A DNA stretch of 64,000 bases, taken from Flavobacterium poyangense. Its GTDB lineage: Bacteria; Bacteroidota; Bacteroidia; Flavobacteriales; Flavobacteriaceae. The notes below the pieces were generated by a model. That model saw only the letters and a list, made by a program, of their open reading frames with translations, was not told where the DNA came from and ran no database searches. The position numbers were made by a program, and so were the translations under genes. Positions 1 to 7,724 of the stretch are shown piece by piece (the first letter of the stretch is position 1; each line of letters starts with the position of its first letter). The stretch spans positions 207,359-271,358 of the forward strand of contig NZ_JAALLN010000006.1 in the NCBI RefSeq assembly GCF_011751075.1, in the 5' to 3' direction.

Positions 1-372
1 AATGATACGTTTTATACCTCTAATATTTCCCCTCAAAAACATGATTTTAATAGCGGAATCTGGAATAGAATAGAACAGAAAACACGATACTGGGCAGAGA
101 AATACAAAGATGTTTATGTGGTTACCGGAGGTGTTCTGAAAGATTCGGATAAAAAAATAGGAACAGAAGAAGTTGCTGTTCCTAAATATTTTTATAAAAT
201 CGTTCTGGCTAAATCAGGGAATAAACACAAAGCCATTGCTTTTTTAGTTCCAAATGAAAAGAGCGATAAGTCACTTTACGATTTTGTAGTTCCAATTGAA
301 ACGATTGAAAAAATGACGGGAATTGATTTCTTTCCGAATTTGAAGGATCTAAAAAGCAGTCAGGACTTTTAG
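1..372 (+). CDS. DNA/RNA non-specific endonuclease, C-terminal part (5' truncated by window edge)
   Basis: The reading frame is open from base 1 to the TAG at 370-372, so only the last 123 residues are present. The fragment matches the C-terminal half of the NUC1/NucA (Serratia nuclease) family. It has the SNISPQ segment, then the N-x3-W-x2-x-E helix (FNSGIWNRIE) that carries the metal-binding Asn and the Glu, then the VVTGG strand. The DRGH catalytic motif should lie upstream, outside the window. Such enzymes are magnesium-dependent and often secreted, but the signal peptide cannot be checked here. The last 24 bases overlap the 3' end of rpe on the other strand. The family call is secure; substrate and location are not visible. 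Confidence 0.85.
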   Translation, partial: NDTFYTSNISPQKHDFNSGIWNRIEQKTRYWAEKYKDVYVVTGGVLKDSDKKIGTEEVAVPKYFYKIVLAKSGNKHKAIAFLVPNEKSDKSLYDFVVPIETIEKMTGIDFFPNLKDLKSSQDF

Positions 373-1011
373 ATCTGCAATAGTTGCTGTTGGGTTCTCG
401 GCTTTAAAAACAAAGCTTCCCGCTACCAAAACATCGGCACCGGCTTCTACCAGTTGTTTTGCATTTTTGTTGGTTACACCACCGTCAATTTCGATAAGTG
501 TTGAAGCATTTTTTCGGATAATCAGCTCTTTTAGCTTTTTTACTTTTGTGTATGTGTTTTCAATAAAGGACTGTCCACCAAAACCGGGATTTACACTCAT
601 GATACAAACAAGATCAATGTCGTTGATTACGTCTTCCAGTAAATCAATATTGGTATGCGGGTTAATGGCTACTCCGGCTTTCATCCCTTCAGCTTTGATG
701 GCTTGTAGCGTTCTGTGTAAATGGGTACAGGCCTCGTAATGTACGCTTAGTATATTGGCTCCTAAATCAGCAAAGGTTTTGATGTAGCGGTCCGGATCAA
801 TAATCATTAAATGTACATCGATTGTTTTTTTTGCATGTCTTGAAATGGCTTCTAAAACGGGCATTCCAAAAGAAATATTCGGAACAAAAACACCGTCCAT
901 AATATCAATATGAAACCAATCTGCTTCACTGTTATTGATCATTTCGATATCGCGTTGTAAATTGGCAAAATCAGCTGCTAAAACAGAAGGAGCTATAAGT
1001 GTATTCTTCAT
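349..1011 (-). CDS. rpe: Ribulose-phosphate 3-epimerase
   Basis: This 220-residue TIM-barrel enzyme interconverts D-ribulose 5-phosphate and D-xylulose 5-phosphate in the pentose phosphate pathway. The metal and catalytic residues of the family are visible: H34-x-D36-x-M38-D39 in HIDIMDG, H67 in DVHLMI, the SVNPGFGGQ loop, and the EIDGGVT strand near residue 174. Length is normal for the family. It starts at an ATG (1009-1011) and stops inside the convergent nuclease gene, giving a 24-bp tail-to-tail overlap. The sigma factor gene upstream on the same strand is separated by a terminator, so rpe is probably transcribed on its own. Confidence 0.97.
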   Translation of the reverse strand: MKNTLIAPSVLAADFANLQRDIEMINNSEADWFHIDIMDGVFVPNISFGMPVLEAISRHAKKTIDVHLMIIDPDRYIKTFADLGANILSVHYEACTHLHRTLQAIKAEGMKAGVAINPHTNIDLLEDVINDIDLVCIMSVNPGFGGQSFIENTYTKVKKLKELIIRKNASTLIEIDGGVTNKNAKQLVEAGADVLVAGSFVFKAENPTATIADLKVLTAF

Positions 1012-1064
1012 TGTGTAGTGGTGTGTAGTGTTGTTTTTTTACAAATGTAATTATAAAAAATAAA

Positions 1065-1089
1065 AAACTCCGGTAATCAGCCGGAGTTT
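1065..1089 (-). terminator. Rho-independent terminator after the primary sigma factor gene
   Basis: A 9-bp perfect stem (AAACTCCGG/CCGGAGTTT) with a 7-base loop is followed, reading on the minus strand, by a T-rich tract. It lies about 120 bases after the sigma factor stop codon. The stretch 1090-1205 holds short TTGGAATTT-type repeats and no gene. Confidence 0.85.
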
Positions 1090-1208
1090 CAATCATCAAT
1101 CAAAAAACGAACAGTCAATCAAACTGTTGTTCGCGGTAAAATTCCAAGTCTAAGATTTCAAATGCCAATTGATTGGAATTTGGAATTTAAAGATTGGAAT
1201 TTAGGCGA

Positions 1209-2072
1209 TTAACCTAAGTAAGTTTTCAGAATTTTACTTCTAGAAGTATGTTTTAATCTGCGGATTGCTTTTTCTTTAATCTGACGAACACGCTCACGAG
1301 TTAAGTCGAAAGTTTCTCCAATTTCTTCCAGAGTCATTGGGTGTTGATCGCCAAGACCAAAATACAAACGAACAACATCAGCCTCTCTTGGCGTTAATGT
1401 TTCTAAAGAACGTTCGATTTCAGTACGCAAGGATTCATGAATTAACTCTCTGTCCGGATTTGGAGATTCTCCTGAACGTAAAACGTCATAAAGGTTAGAA
1501 TCTTCTCCTTCTACAAGAGGTGCATCCATAGATAAATGACGACCGGAGTTTTTCATAGACTCTTTTACATCATTTACAGTCATATCAAGTTCTTTTGCAA
1601 TTTCCTCAGCAGAAGGCGGACGCTCGTTAGATTGCTCTAATAAGGCATACATTTTGTTGATTTTATTGATAGAACCAATTTTGTTTAATGGTAAACGTAC
1701 AATACGTGATTGTTCTGCCAAAGCCTGAAGGATCGATTGACGAATCCACCAAACGGCATAAGAGATAAATTTGAAACCACGGGTTTCATCAAAACGTTGA
1801 GCCGCTTTAATCAGACCTAAGTTTCCTTCGTTAATTAAATCCGGAAGTGTTAATCCTTGATTTTGATATTGTTTTGCTACAGAGACTACGAATCGTAGGT
1901 TGGCTTTTGTTAATTTTTCTAAAGCTCTTTGATCACCTGCTTTTATTCTTTGTGCTAATTCTACCTCTTCATCTGCGGTAATTAGGTCAACTTTTCCGAT
2001 TTCTTGTAGATATTTATCTAACGATGCAGTTTCACGATTGGTTACCTGCTTGGTGATTTTAAGTTGTCTCAT
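1209..2072 (-). CDS. rpoD: RNA polymerase primary sigma factor RpoD/SigA (short Bacteroidota type)
   Basis: This 287-residue sigma-70 protein is the size of the Bacteroidota primary sigma factor, which lacks the long acidic N-terminal region 1.1 of proteobacterial RpoD. Visible are region 1.2 ([12 protein letters not shown]), the region 2 core ([12 protein letters not shown], then the [22 protein letters not shown] segment that recognises and melts the -10), region 3, and region 4.2 with the helix-turn-helix ([19 protein letters not shown]). It should direct transcription from the TTG/TAnnTTTG promoters seen across the window. It is monocistronic, with a terminator downstream. The ATG at 2070-2072 gives the expected N-terminus. 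Identification is firm. Confidence 0.96.
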   Translation of the reverse strand: MRQLKITKQVTNRETASLDKYLQEIGKVDLITADEEVELAQRIKAGDQRALEKLTKANLRFVVSVAKQYQNQGLTLPDLINEGNLGLIKAAQRFDETRGFKFISYAVWWIRQSILQALAEQSRIVRLPLNKIGSINKINKMYALLEQSNERPPSAEEIAKELDMTVNDVKESMKNSGRHLSMDAPLVEGEDSNLYDVLRSGESPNPDRELIHESLRTEIERSLETLTPREADVVRLYFGLGDQHPMTLEEIGETFDLTRERVRQIKEKAIRRLKHTSRSKILKTYLG

Positions 2073-2157
2073 GTTGTTGTCTCCCTATTTTTTTTAAAGT
2101 GTACAAATGGTTATACGTAGGAAGTATTGAAAAAGTTACAACGAAATAAAAATAATT

Positions 2158-3627
2158 TTAAAATTTATAACCAATTCCCGATTGAAGAGAAAAACTATAA
2201 GGTTTGGCTTCTGCATTTTCTTTAAATGTGCTTAGATAATATTTGAAAATAGGGTTGATTCCCAGAGTAAATCGGTCCGTTAATTTATAACTTAATTCTA
2301 AACCCAGATCATATGAAATATTAACTCCTGATATATTTTTTACTTCGCCGATAGTTTGTCTTGATACTTTTTCGGATTTCATATACAGTTCATTTTTATC
2401 TAAAAATAAAAAGCTAAATCCTGTAAAGGTATCAATGGCTATTTTGCTTTCGTCTTTTTTTACAGCATAATAAAACTCCATCGGAAATTCATAGTAGGAT
2501 AGTTTTTGCAAGAGATCAACATTCTCGGAACCTTTAAACAGCTCTTTTGTATTGATTTGATTTTTTAAGATAATATTATCGTAATTGGATATTAGAACAT
2601 TCTGATCTAATCGGGTGGTAATTTTTAAATTGATCTTAGAAAATCCGGTTCTAAATCCGATTCGGTTGAACATTGTTTTTAGGTAGATGCCATAATGTGA
2701 TGTAATTGGATGTGTCTTATCTAAATCGTCCATTGTCGGACTTATTAATGATTTAGAATTCAAAGAACCAAAAAGGGCAGGGCCGTATAACACAGATAAT
2801 GTAAAATCCGGATGTAAATCCTCTTTTGTGTTTTTATAGTCTGTTTTTTTATACTCTCTTTTTTTAGTTTTTTTCTTCAGGTTTAAAGTGTCTGTCTTAG
2901 GTACCGTATCAATTTTTGTCTCAATTTGGAGTGGTTCACTTGGAGTAGTATTTTTTAATGGATCTTCGGTATCTGTTTTTATTAAGGGAATTTCAACTGC
3001 GGTTGATTTTTTTTCAGTTTTTTTGTTATTGCCCGATTTAAGAGCTTTAGGAGTTTTCTTTGAAACTTTTTTGGACGGTTGAGTTACTTTGCCAACAACA
3101 GCTAAGCTTTTATTAACTTCTCGTTTTTGTTTTTTATTTGCAGTAATAGGCGTTACAGGTTTTGTCACGACGTGATTTGTTCTTACAATTACTTTGTATT
3201 TTTTTACAACTTCGTACTCTTTGTATTCCTTTGTTGTTGTTATTAGTTTGCTGGATTGTTTGACCAGTTTTATGGTTTTACTTCTTTTTATCGTTGTAGT
3301 CTCGTCCGGTTCTGATTTTTGCTGTATCTGAACCAGGGTTGATTTGGGATCTGAATTTTGATCTGTTTTTACTTTTTTGGATTGAGACTCTTTTGTCTTA
3401 TTAGCTTCTTGTCTTTGTTTTGTATCTTGAAAGTTTGAAAAAACATAAAGTGATGTTGAAAAAAGGAATGCAGCAATGATAGCCGGAATTGCCCAGTATA
3501 TCATTCTTCGTTTTCTTTTTTTATTAAGATCAGTTTCAATTTTTGACCAGACAAAATCACTTGGAGTTTTGTCCAATTCAGCTAATTTACTTTTGATTAT
3601 TTTTCCTATTTCAGTTCTATTGTCCAT
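2158..3627 (-). CDS. Anti-sigma-like membrane protein with a C-terminal beta-barrel-like domain
   Basis: Product of 489 residues, unnamed. Residues 1-41 are short, charged and predicted cytoplasmic, with a helical KLAELDKTPSDFVWSKIE segment. Residues 42-64 form one hydrophobic membrane helix preceded by KKRKRR (positive-inside). Residues 65 to about 270 are a Lys/Thr/Ser-rich low-complexity linker. Residues about 272-489 have alternating aromatic/hydrophobic strands and end in GIGYKF, with the terminal Phe typical of outer-membrane barrels. The start overlaps the ECF sigma gene by 11 bases, so the two are translationally coupled. By position and topology it should be the partner or antagonist of that sigma factor. 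The anti-sigma role and the spanning of both membranes are inference; no canonical zinc anti-sigma motif is seen. Confidence 0.7.
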   Translation of the reverse strand: MDNRTEIGKIIKSKLAELDKTPSDFVWSKIETDLNKKRKRRMIYWAIPAIIAAFLFSTSLYVFSNFQDTKQRQEANKTKESQSKKVKTDQNSDPKSTLVQIQQKSEPDETTTIKRSKTIKLVKQSSKLITTTKEYKEYEVVKKYKVIVRTNHVVTKPVTPITANKKQKREVNKSLAVVGKVTQPSKKVSKKTPKALKSGNNKKTEKKSTAVEIPLIKTDTEDPLKNTTPSEPLQIETKIDTVPKTDTLNLKKKTKKREYKKTDYKNTKEDLHPDFTLSVLYGPALFGSLNSKSLISPTMDDLDKTHPITSHYGIYLKTMFNRIGFRTGFSKINLKITTRLDQNVLISNYDNIILKNQINTKELFKGSENVDLLQKLSYYEFPMEFYYAVKKDESKIAIDTFTGFSFLFLDKNELYMKSEKVSRQTIGEVKNISGVNISYDLGLELSYKLTDRFTLGINPIFKYYLSTFKENAEAKPYSFSLQSGIGYKF

Positions 3628-4168
3628 TTTTCTCTTTAGAATAATAAAAGTTGCTTTTTGATTTAATCTTTTCTTTTAAAATTTGTTTTGCCCGGTGTAA
3701 ATTCGATTTTGAAGTGTTTTCGGATATGGATAACATTTCTGCAATTTCGCGATGCGAATAATCGTCCAGCTCATACAAATTGAAAACCAGTCTGTATTGA
3801 TGGGGGAGATCCTGAACAAAAGATAAAATAGTATCAAGAGAAAAATCAATTTCTGACTCATCTATGCGTTCCTCCTGAGGATAATCGTCTATGATGGCGG
3901 TTAAGGTATAGGATTTTTTGTATCTGGATATTGCTTTGTTGATGGCGATTCTTTTCATCCAGCCTTCAAAACTTCCTTTTTCTTTATAGTTTTTTATGTT
4001 GGTAAAGATCTCAATAAAGGTATCCTGAAGATTGTCTTCTGCTTCGGCCACATTAGAACAATATTTAAGACTTAAAACAAATAGCGCATTCTTATACATA
4101 TTGTATAATTCTTCCTGTGCCTTTCGGTTCTGCTTAGTGCAAGCCTTTATGAGTAGATCTAAATTCAA
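3617..4168 (-). CDS. ECF-type RNA polymerase sigma factor
   Basis: This 183-residue sigma-70 family protein has the two-domain ECF layout. Region 2 is at about residues 15-85 (YCSNVAEAEDNLQDTFIEIF, then FEGWMKRIAINKAISRYKK). Region 4 is at about 115-170 (LPHQYRLVFNLYELDDYSHREIAEML, then SISENTSKSNLHRAKQILKEKI). It lies 9 bases after a small lipoprotein gene and overlaps the next gene by 11 bases, so the three form one unit. It probably controls envelope genes including its own operon. A GCAACC box 45 bases upstream of the lipoprotein ATG is a candidate for autoregulation. The target regulon cannot be read from sequence. Confidence 0.92.
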   Translation of the reverse strand: MNLDLLIKACTKQNRKAQEELYNMYKNALFVLSLKYCSNVAEAEDNLQDTFIEIFTNIKNYKEKGSFEGWMKRIAINKAISRYKKSYTLTAIIDDYPQEERIDESEIDFSLDTILSFVQDLPHQYRLVFNLYELDDYSHREIAEMLSISENTSKSNLHRAKQILKEKIKSKSNFYYSKEKNGQ

Positions 4169-4177
4169 ATCTCAGGG

Positions 4178-4576
4178 TTATAGTTTTGAAATATTAATTA
4201 TGTTATGACAGTAAAGTTCATTAACATATCCCTTTGCCGAAATTTGTCCTGTAGTAAAATCTTTTCCAAAGTAAAATTCTGCTTCATTAGTGCCTTGCCC
4301 TTGTACAATAGTAATTGATCCGCTGAGAACTGTCCAGGTTACATTAGCGGTTGCTTTATTTCCTTTGTAAGTATAAGTATATTTATTGCCGGCATTTACC
4401 AATATCCTGCCATCGACATCGCAGCAAGTACCGCTCATTGTAGCGTCACAGTTGGCATCGGGATCTAAATATTTAAGATCATATTTTCTATATTTAAAAT
4501 GATTGTCCCCGTCGTTGGAACAAGAAAGAGTAAAAATAAGGAAGAGCGTTGCTGCAATTGTGGTTGCTTTTTTCAT
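4178..4576 (-). CDS. Small lipoprotein with a PKD/Ig-like domain
   Basis: Product of 132 residues. The N-terminus is a lipoprotein signal (basic MKKA, hydrophobic core, LSC box with the acylated Cys near residue 19). The mature part starts with a Cys-containing stretch (C-x4-MSGTCC) and continues with a beta-rich PKD/Ig-like pattern (NAGNKYTYTYKG, VTWTVLSGSITIVQGQG, AEFYFG). It is the first gene of the unit with the ECF sigma factor and the membrane barrel protein, so it may be the surface or periplasmic sensor, or the main target, of that sigma factor. That role is inference. No enzyme motif is seen. Confidence 0.75.
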   Translation of the reverse strand: MKKATTIAATLFLIFTLSCSNDGDNHFKYRKYDLKYLDPDANCDATMSGTCCDVDGRILVNAGNKYTYTYKGNKATANVTWTVLSGSITIVQGQGTNEAEFYFGKDFTTGQISAKGYVNELYCHNIINISKL

Positions 4577-4620
4577 AGTTGTTGGTCTTTTTATAATTAA
4601 TAGTATTTTAAAAATAAAAA

Positions 4621-4626
4621 GGTTGC
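4621..4626 (-). promoter_or_regulatory. Candidate ECF-type -35 box (GCAACC) of the lipoprotein/ECF operon
   Basis: On the minus strand the sequence GCAACC, followed by T-rich spacer DNA, lies 45 bases upstream of the lipoprotein ATG. AAC-containing -35 boxes are common for ECF sigma factors, and such operons are often self-activated. No clear -10 element can be proven here, so this is tentative. Confidence 0.25.
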
Positions 4627-4648
4627 GTCATAAAATATAAAAAGAAGC

Positions 4649-4684
4649 AAAACCCTTGTTTCATAAATCTGAAACAAGGGTTTT
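4649..4684 (-). terminator. Strong terminator closing the TonB receptor/DUF4249 operon
   Basis: A 15-bp perfect stem (AAAACCCTTGTTTCA and its complement) with a 6-base loop sits 27 bases after the stop codon of the 595-residue gene. On the minus strand it is followed by a T-rich stretch. It separates this operon from the lipoprotein/ECF sigma unit. Confidence 0.9.
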
Positions 4685-4710
4685 GTCAGGGAATGTTTAA
4701 GCTTAATTTT

Positions 4711-6498
4711 TTAATTTGCCGATGTATCTTTTACTTCAATAATTTCTTTTATCGAAACCGGAAGTCCGTTTTCGGTGAATCCTTCCAGACTAATTTCGAA
4801 TTTTCCTGACACATCTGAAGTGAAAAACGAAACTATGTTTTCTTTGTTCTCTAAAGTTAATTCCGGTTGCCAAAGCAATTGGTATCTGTAATCCGGAATC
4901 CTGTTCTGTTTGGTTTGATCGGTGTAATTTTGCTTAAACCCGATGATTTTATTTTGAGGTCTCTGAATTTCTGTATTTAAAATATAATTCCCGTTTGCTG
5001 AAGTTACATAATCATTGTTTTTTGTGGTGAAATTTATAACGCCATTAAAAGCTTTTGGGCCATAAAAATAAATACCGGGTACAATAGTAACTTTGTATAT
5101 GTTTTCTGTTTTATAGCTAAACAACTCATTTACATTCTGAATTAGAAGCCCATCAACTAACACCAAAGCAGGTTCAGAAAAATATTCCAGATCATAATTA
5201 ATGTCTCTGAGGCCTAAAGTGTAATTTTTATCTTTTTCACGATAGTACATTTCTTTTATGACTTCGGTAATGGTTTCTTTTAAAGTAGGGAACTTGGTAT
5301 AGTCACCAAGGATATATTCTTTTTGTAAAGGATTATAAAATGGTAAAACTGCAGCACCGGTTGTAATACTGTCTTTTTTTAGCGAATAATAGGCGTTTTC
5401 AATCTGATTTGCAATTGATCTTTGTTCAATACTGTTTTTGTAATCAGCGTTTAAATAGGTTTCATCTGTAGTCTTTGGTTCAGATAAATTATATCCTTTG
5501 TTTTTATCAATTTCTATTTTATAGTCATTTTTATCATTGTCTACTAGCTGAACCACAGCATTAGCATAATTAGGATTTTTATCCAAAACAAAATTAAACT
5601 TTCCGGATGAGTTGGTCTGTGTTAATTTAAAAGCATATTCTTTACCCGGGATCGATAAAGCCACCGTTTTATGATTTATTTCTTTAGGGTTTTTGGTGTT
5701 TGTAATGCTGCCGGATATGATTTCACCTCTAAGCTCCGGAAGAAATTGAATCGAATCATTGATGCTGTTTGTCAATTCATTATTGGAGTTGAATTTTACG
5801 AAGTCAGAAGAATTCATTTGCTTTTTAGAAGGCAAGTTGTCCATTTTCTTTACAGAGAGAGAAAAGCTTCCTTTGTTTGTTCCGGGAGTTAATGATTTTA
5901 TTTTTAATGCAACTTGTTCTCTTTCATTAAACGTATTTTTGTCCAGTTCTATGGCAAAGGTTTTGTCTTTTGTTGGATTTTCAGTAACAGATTCATTTCC
6001 GGTTGTTTTTGCCTCTTTGTTTGCAGCGTTCGAATCTTTACCGGCATTAGTTTTGTTGCTTACCAAATAAGGATTTATGAGTAAAAGGTCTGTTTTGAAA
6101 GTTTTGAAATTCTTTTTGTTTAACATCCATTTTGTGTAGGCTATAAGTTTGTAGTTGCCCGTTTCAATTGTTGACGGGATGAAAAAATCACCTTGCCCTT
6201 TTCCATTCTCCAAATAAATTTTATTGCTAAAAATCACCTGGTTGTCGCTATTAATAAGATCAACATAAGCAATCTTGCTAATCTGGCTCCAGATGTTACT
6301 TGCCGGATTGGTACAATACAATTTACAATGCAGTGTTTCTCCTGCAATTAATGTGGTATTGTTTAGATGAACAAATATTGTTTCATTAGTAGTAATACTG
6401 ATCGGTTCATCTTTGCTCAATGAACTATTTTGTGCTATAGCAAAAGTATGTATTGCCAGTAGCATAATTACGCTTGTTATTTTTTTTAATCTATCCAA
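4711..6498 (-). CDS. Secreted protein with MG2-like N-terminus and TonB plug-like C-terminal part
   Basis: Product of 595 residues with a cleavable signal peptide (about 1-22, ending FAIAQ). Residues about 30-145 resemble an alpha-2-macroglobulin MG2-type domain (IFVHLNNTTLIAGETLHCKLY, later ETGNYKLIAYTKWM). A second carboxypeptidase-regulatory-like region follows. Residues about 445-490 resemble a TonB-receptor plug without a barrel (VLVDGLLIQNVNELFSY, then YGPKAFNGVINFTTK). Its ATG overlaps the stop of the DUF4249 gene by 13 bases, so the genes are coupled. It probably works with the receptor and lipoprotein at the outer membrane; the substrate is unknown. Confidence 0.7.
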   Translation of the reverse strand: MDRLKKITSVIMLLAIHTFAIAQNSSLSKDEPISITTNETIFVHLNNTTLIAGETLHCKLYCTNPASNIWSQISKIAYVDLINSDNQVIFSNKIYLENGKGQGDFFIPSTIETGNYKLIAYTKWMLNKKNFKTFKTDLLLINPYLVSNKTNAGKDSNAANKEAKTTGNESVTENPTKDKTFAIELDKNTFNEREQVALKIKSLTPGTNKGSFSLSVKKMDNLPSKKQMNSSDFVKFNSNNELTNSINDSIQFLPELRGEIISGSITNTKNPKEINHKTVALSIPGKEYAFKLTQTNSSGKFNFVLDKNPNYANAVVQLVDNDKNDYKIEIDKNKGYNLSEPKTTDETYLNADYKNSIEQRSIANQIENAYYSLKKDSITTGAAVLPFYNPLQKEYILGDYTKFPTLKETITEVIKEMYYREKDKNYTLGLRDINYDLEYFSEPALVLVDGLLIQNVNELFSYKTENIYKVTIVPGIYFYGPKAFNGVINFTTKNNDYVTSANGNYILNTEIQRPQNKIIGFKQNYTDQTKQNRIPDYRYQLLWQPELTLENKENIVSFFTSDVSGKFEISLEGFTENGLPVSIKEIIEVKDTSAN

Positions 6499-7712
6499 AA
6501 TAAAGGTTTAATGTTAGATGAAATTTTAGTACAATCTCCACAAGGTGCAGGAGTAAATATATAAGTTACACCTTTATTAGGAGTGGCGTAAAAAACATAC
6601 TCCATGCCGCTTCCCGTGACTATTGAATATATTTGCGGGCCTCTGCAAAATTTTTCGTTAAAGCAATTTGGCAGCTCTATTTTGTTTCTGCAATCGGCAA
6701 TAAAGGGAGGATAGGGATCGTCTTTAAATATATCTCTGAAAGTAAAAAAGATTCTTTTTGAGGAAACCGATGAAACTTCAAAATACCCGATTATTTTATC
6801 ATCTGGATTGTCATTACATTTTAGATTACCGTAATTAAAACCCGGTTGAATTTGTGATAAAAGACTCGCAGAAGTAGAAAGGCTTTTTAATGTTTTGTAA
6901 TAGGTGTAGGAAGTTAAATTCTGAACATACTCGCGTACTATAATACTGTATCGTTCGTAAAGAATCGGGCTTTTAATATCTATAAAACGTATCGGCAGGT
7001 TGATTTTGTCTTCGCTAAGCCCCACATTACTGATTAACATTAAATCATCTGATTTTTTGGTGGTATAACATACTCTTGATTCGCCGCTGTCTCTGGGAAC
7101 GATCAGATAAGTATAATCGGTAGTCGGGTTGCTTGGATCCGGTTTTAGCTTGTTTGGTATCCAATCAGGAGAGACAATTTTATAGGTTTCGTCATATTCG
7201 AATCTGTAAAATTGCGATTTTGCAGTCGGATCGTGGCTGGTCACGACTATTTGTACTCCTTTTTCTCCGTCTACTGTTTCTATTTTTGGTTCGACCTGTA
7301 TTTCATTAACAGGAGTCAGAGTTTCGGTTGCAGACGAGTAGGACTTTCCGTCATTAGTGGTGATGTTTAGCTGATAGGACTTCCCGGGAATTGCCTGAAA
7401 AGGATTCTTTGAAACGTAAAGATCGGAAAAATCTTCATATTCAAATTCATAGGTATTGTTGTCGCTATCAGTCATATAAACAGTTGCCCCTTTTTCAGCT
7501 GTTGGGCCATATTCCTCAAGGCGATACGATCGGGTAATTTTGATTTCTTGCTTTTTTAATTCGTTAGTGATAATTGCCTGAACGACAGGGATACTTTCAA
7601 AAGTATTGGTCTGAAAAACATATTGCTCGGTACAACTGCCTATAGAAAGACAGAAAAGAATTAGAGCGAATGTTTTATATAAAAATTTGATATGTCGGTT
7701 AGTAAATTCCAT
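6486..7712 (-). CDS. DUF4249 domain-containing lipoprotein
   Basis: Product of 408 residues with a lipoprotein signal peptide ending in the box SIGSC (Cys27). The mature N-terminus has the DUF4249 pattern (PVVQAIITNELKKQEIKITR, then GATVYMTDSDNNTYEFEY), followed by several beta-rich segments and a Cys-rich end (CGDC near residue 395). In Bacteroidota DUF4249 proteins are normally encoded next to a TonB receptor, as here (12 bases downstream of it), and are thought to be its surface-exposed partner, loosely like SusD for SusC. The ligand is not known. Family call is good; function is inference from context. Confidence 0.85.
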   Translation of the reverse strand: MEFTNRHIKFLYKTFALILFCLSIGSCTEQYVFQTNTFESIPVVQAIITNELKKQEIKITRSYRLEEYGPTAEKGATVYMTDSDNNTYEFEYEDFSDLYVSKNPFQAIPGKSYQLNITTNDGKSYSSATETLTPVNEIQVEPKIETVDGEKGVQIVVTSHDPTAKSQFYRFEYDETYKIVSPDWIPNKLKPDPSNPTTDYTYLIVPRDSGESRVCYTTKKSDDLMLISNVGLSEDKINLPIRFIDIKSPILYERYSIIVREYVQNLTSYTYYKTLKSLSTSASLLSQIQPGFNYGNLKCNDNPDDKIIGYFEVSSVSSKRIFFTFRDIFKDDPYPPFIADCRNKIELPNCFNEKFCRGPQIYSIVTGSGMEYVFYATPNKGVTYIFTPAPCGDCTKISSNIKPLFWID

Positions 7713-7724
7713 TTGTTTCGATTG

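Noticed and set aside
467..739. Open frame on the + strand inside rpe
   Set aside because: It is antisense to a clear, full-length rpe with all active-site motifs; composition is that of a shadow frame.
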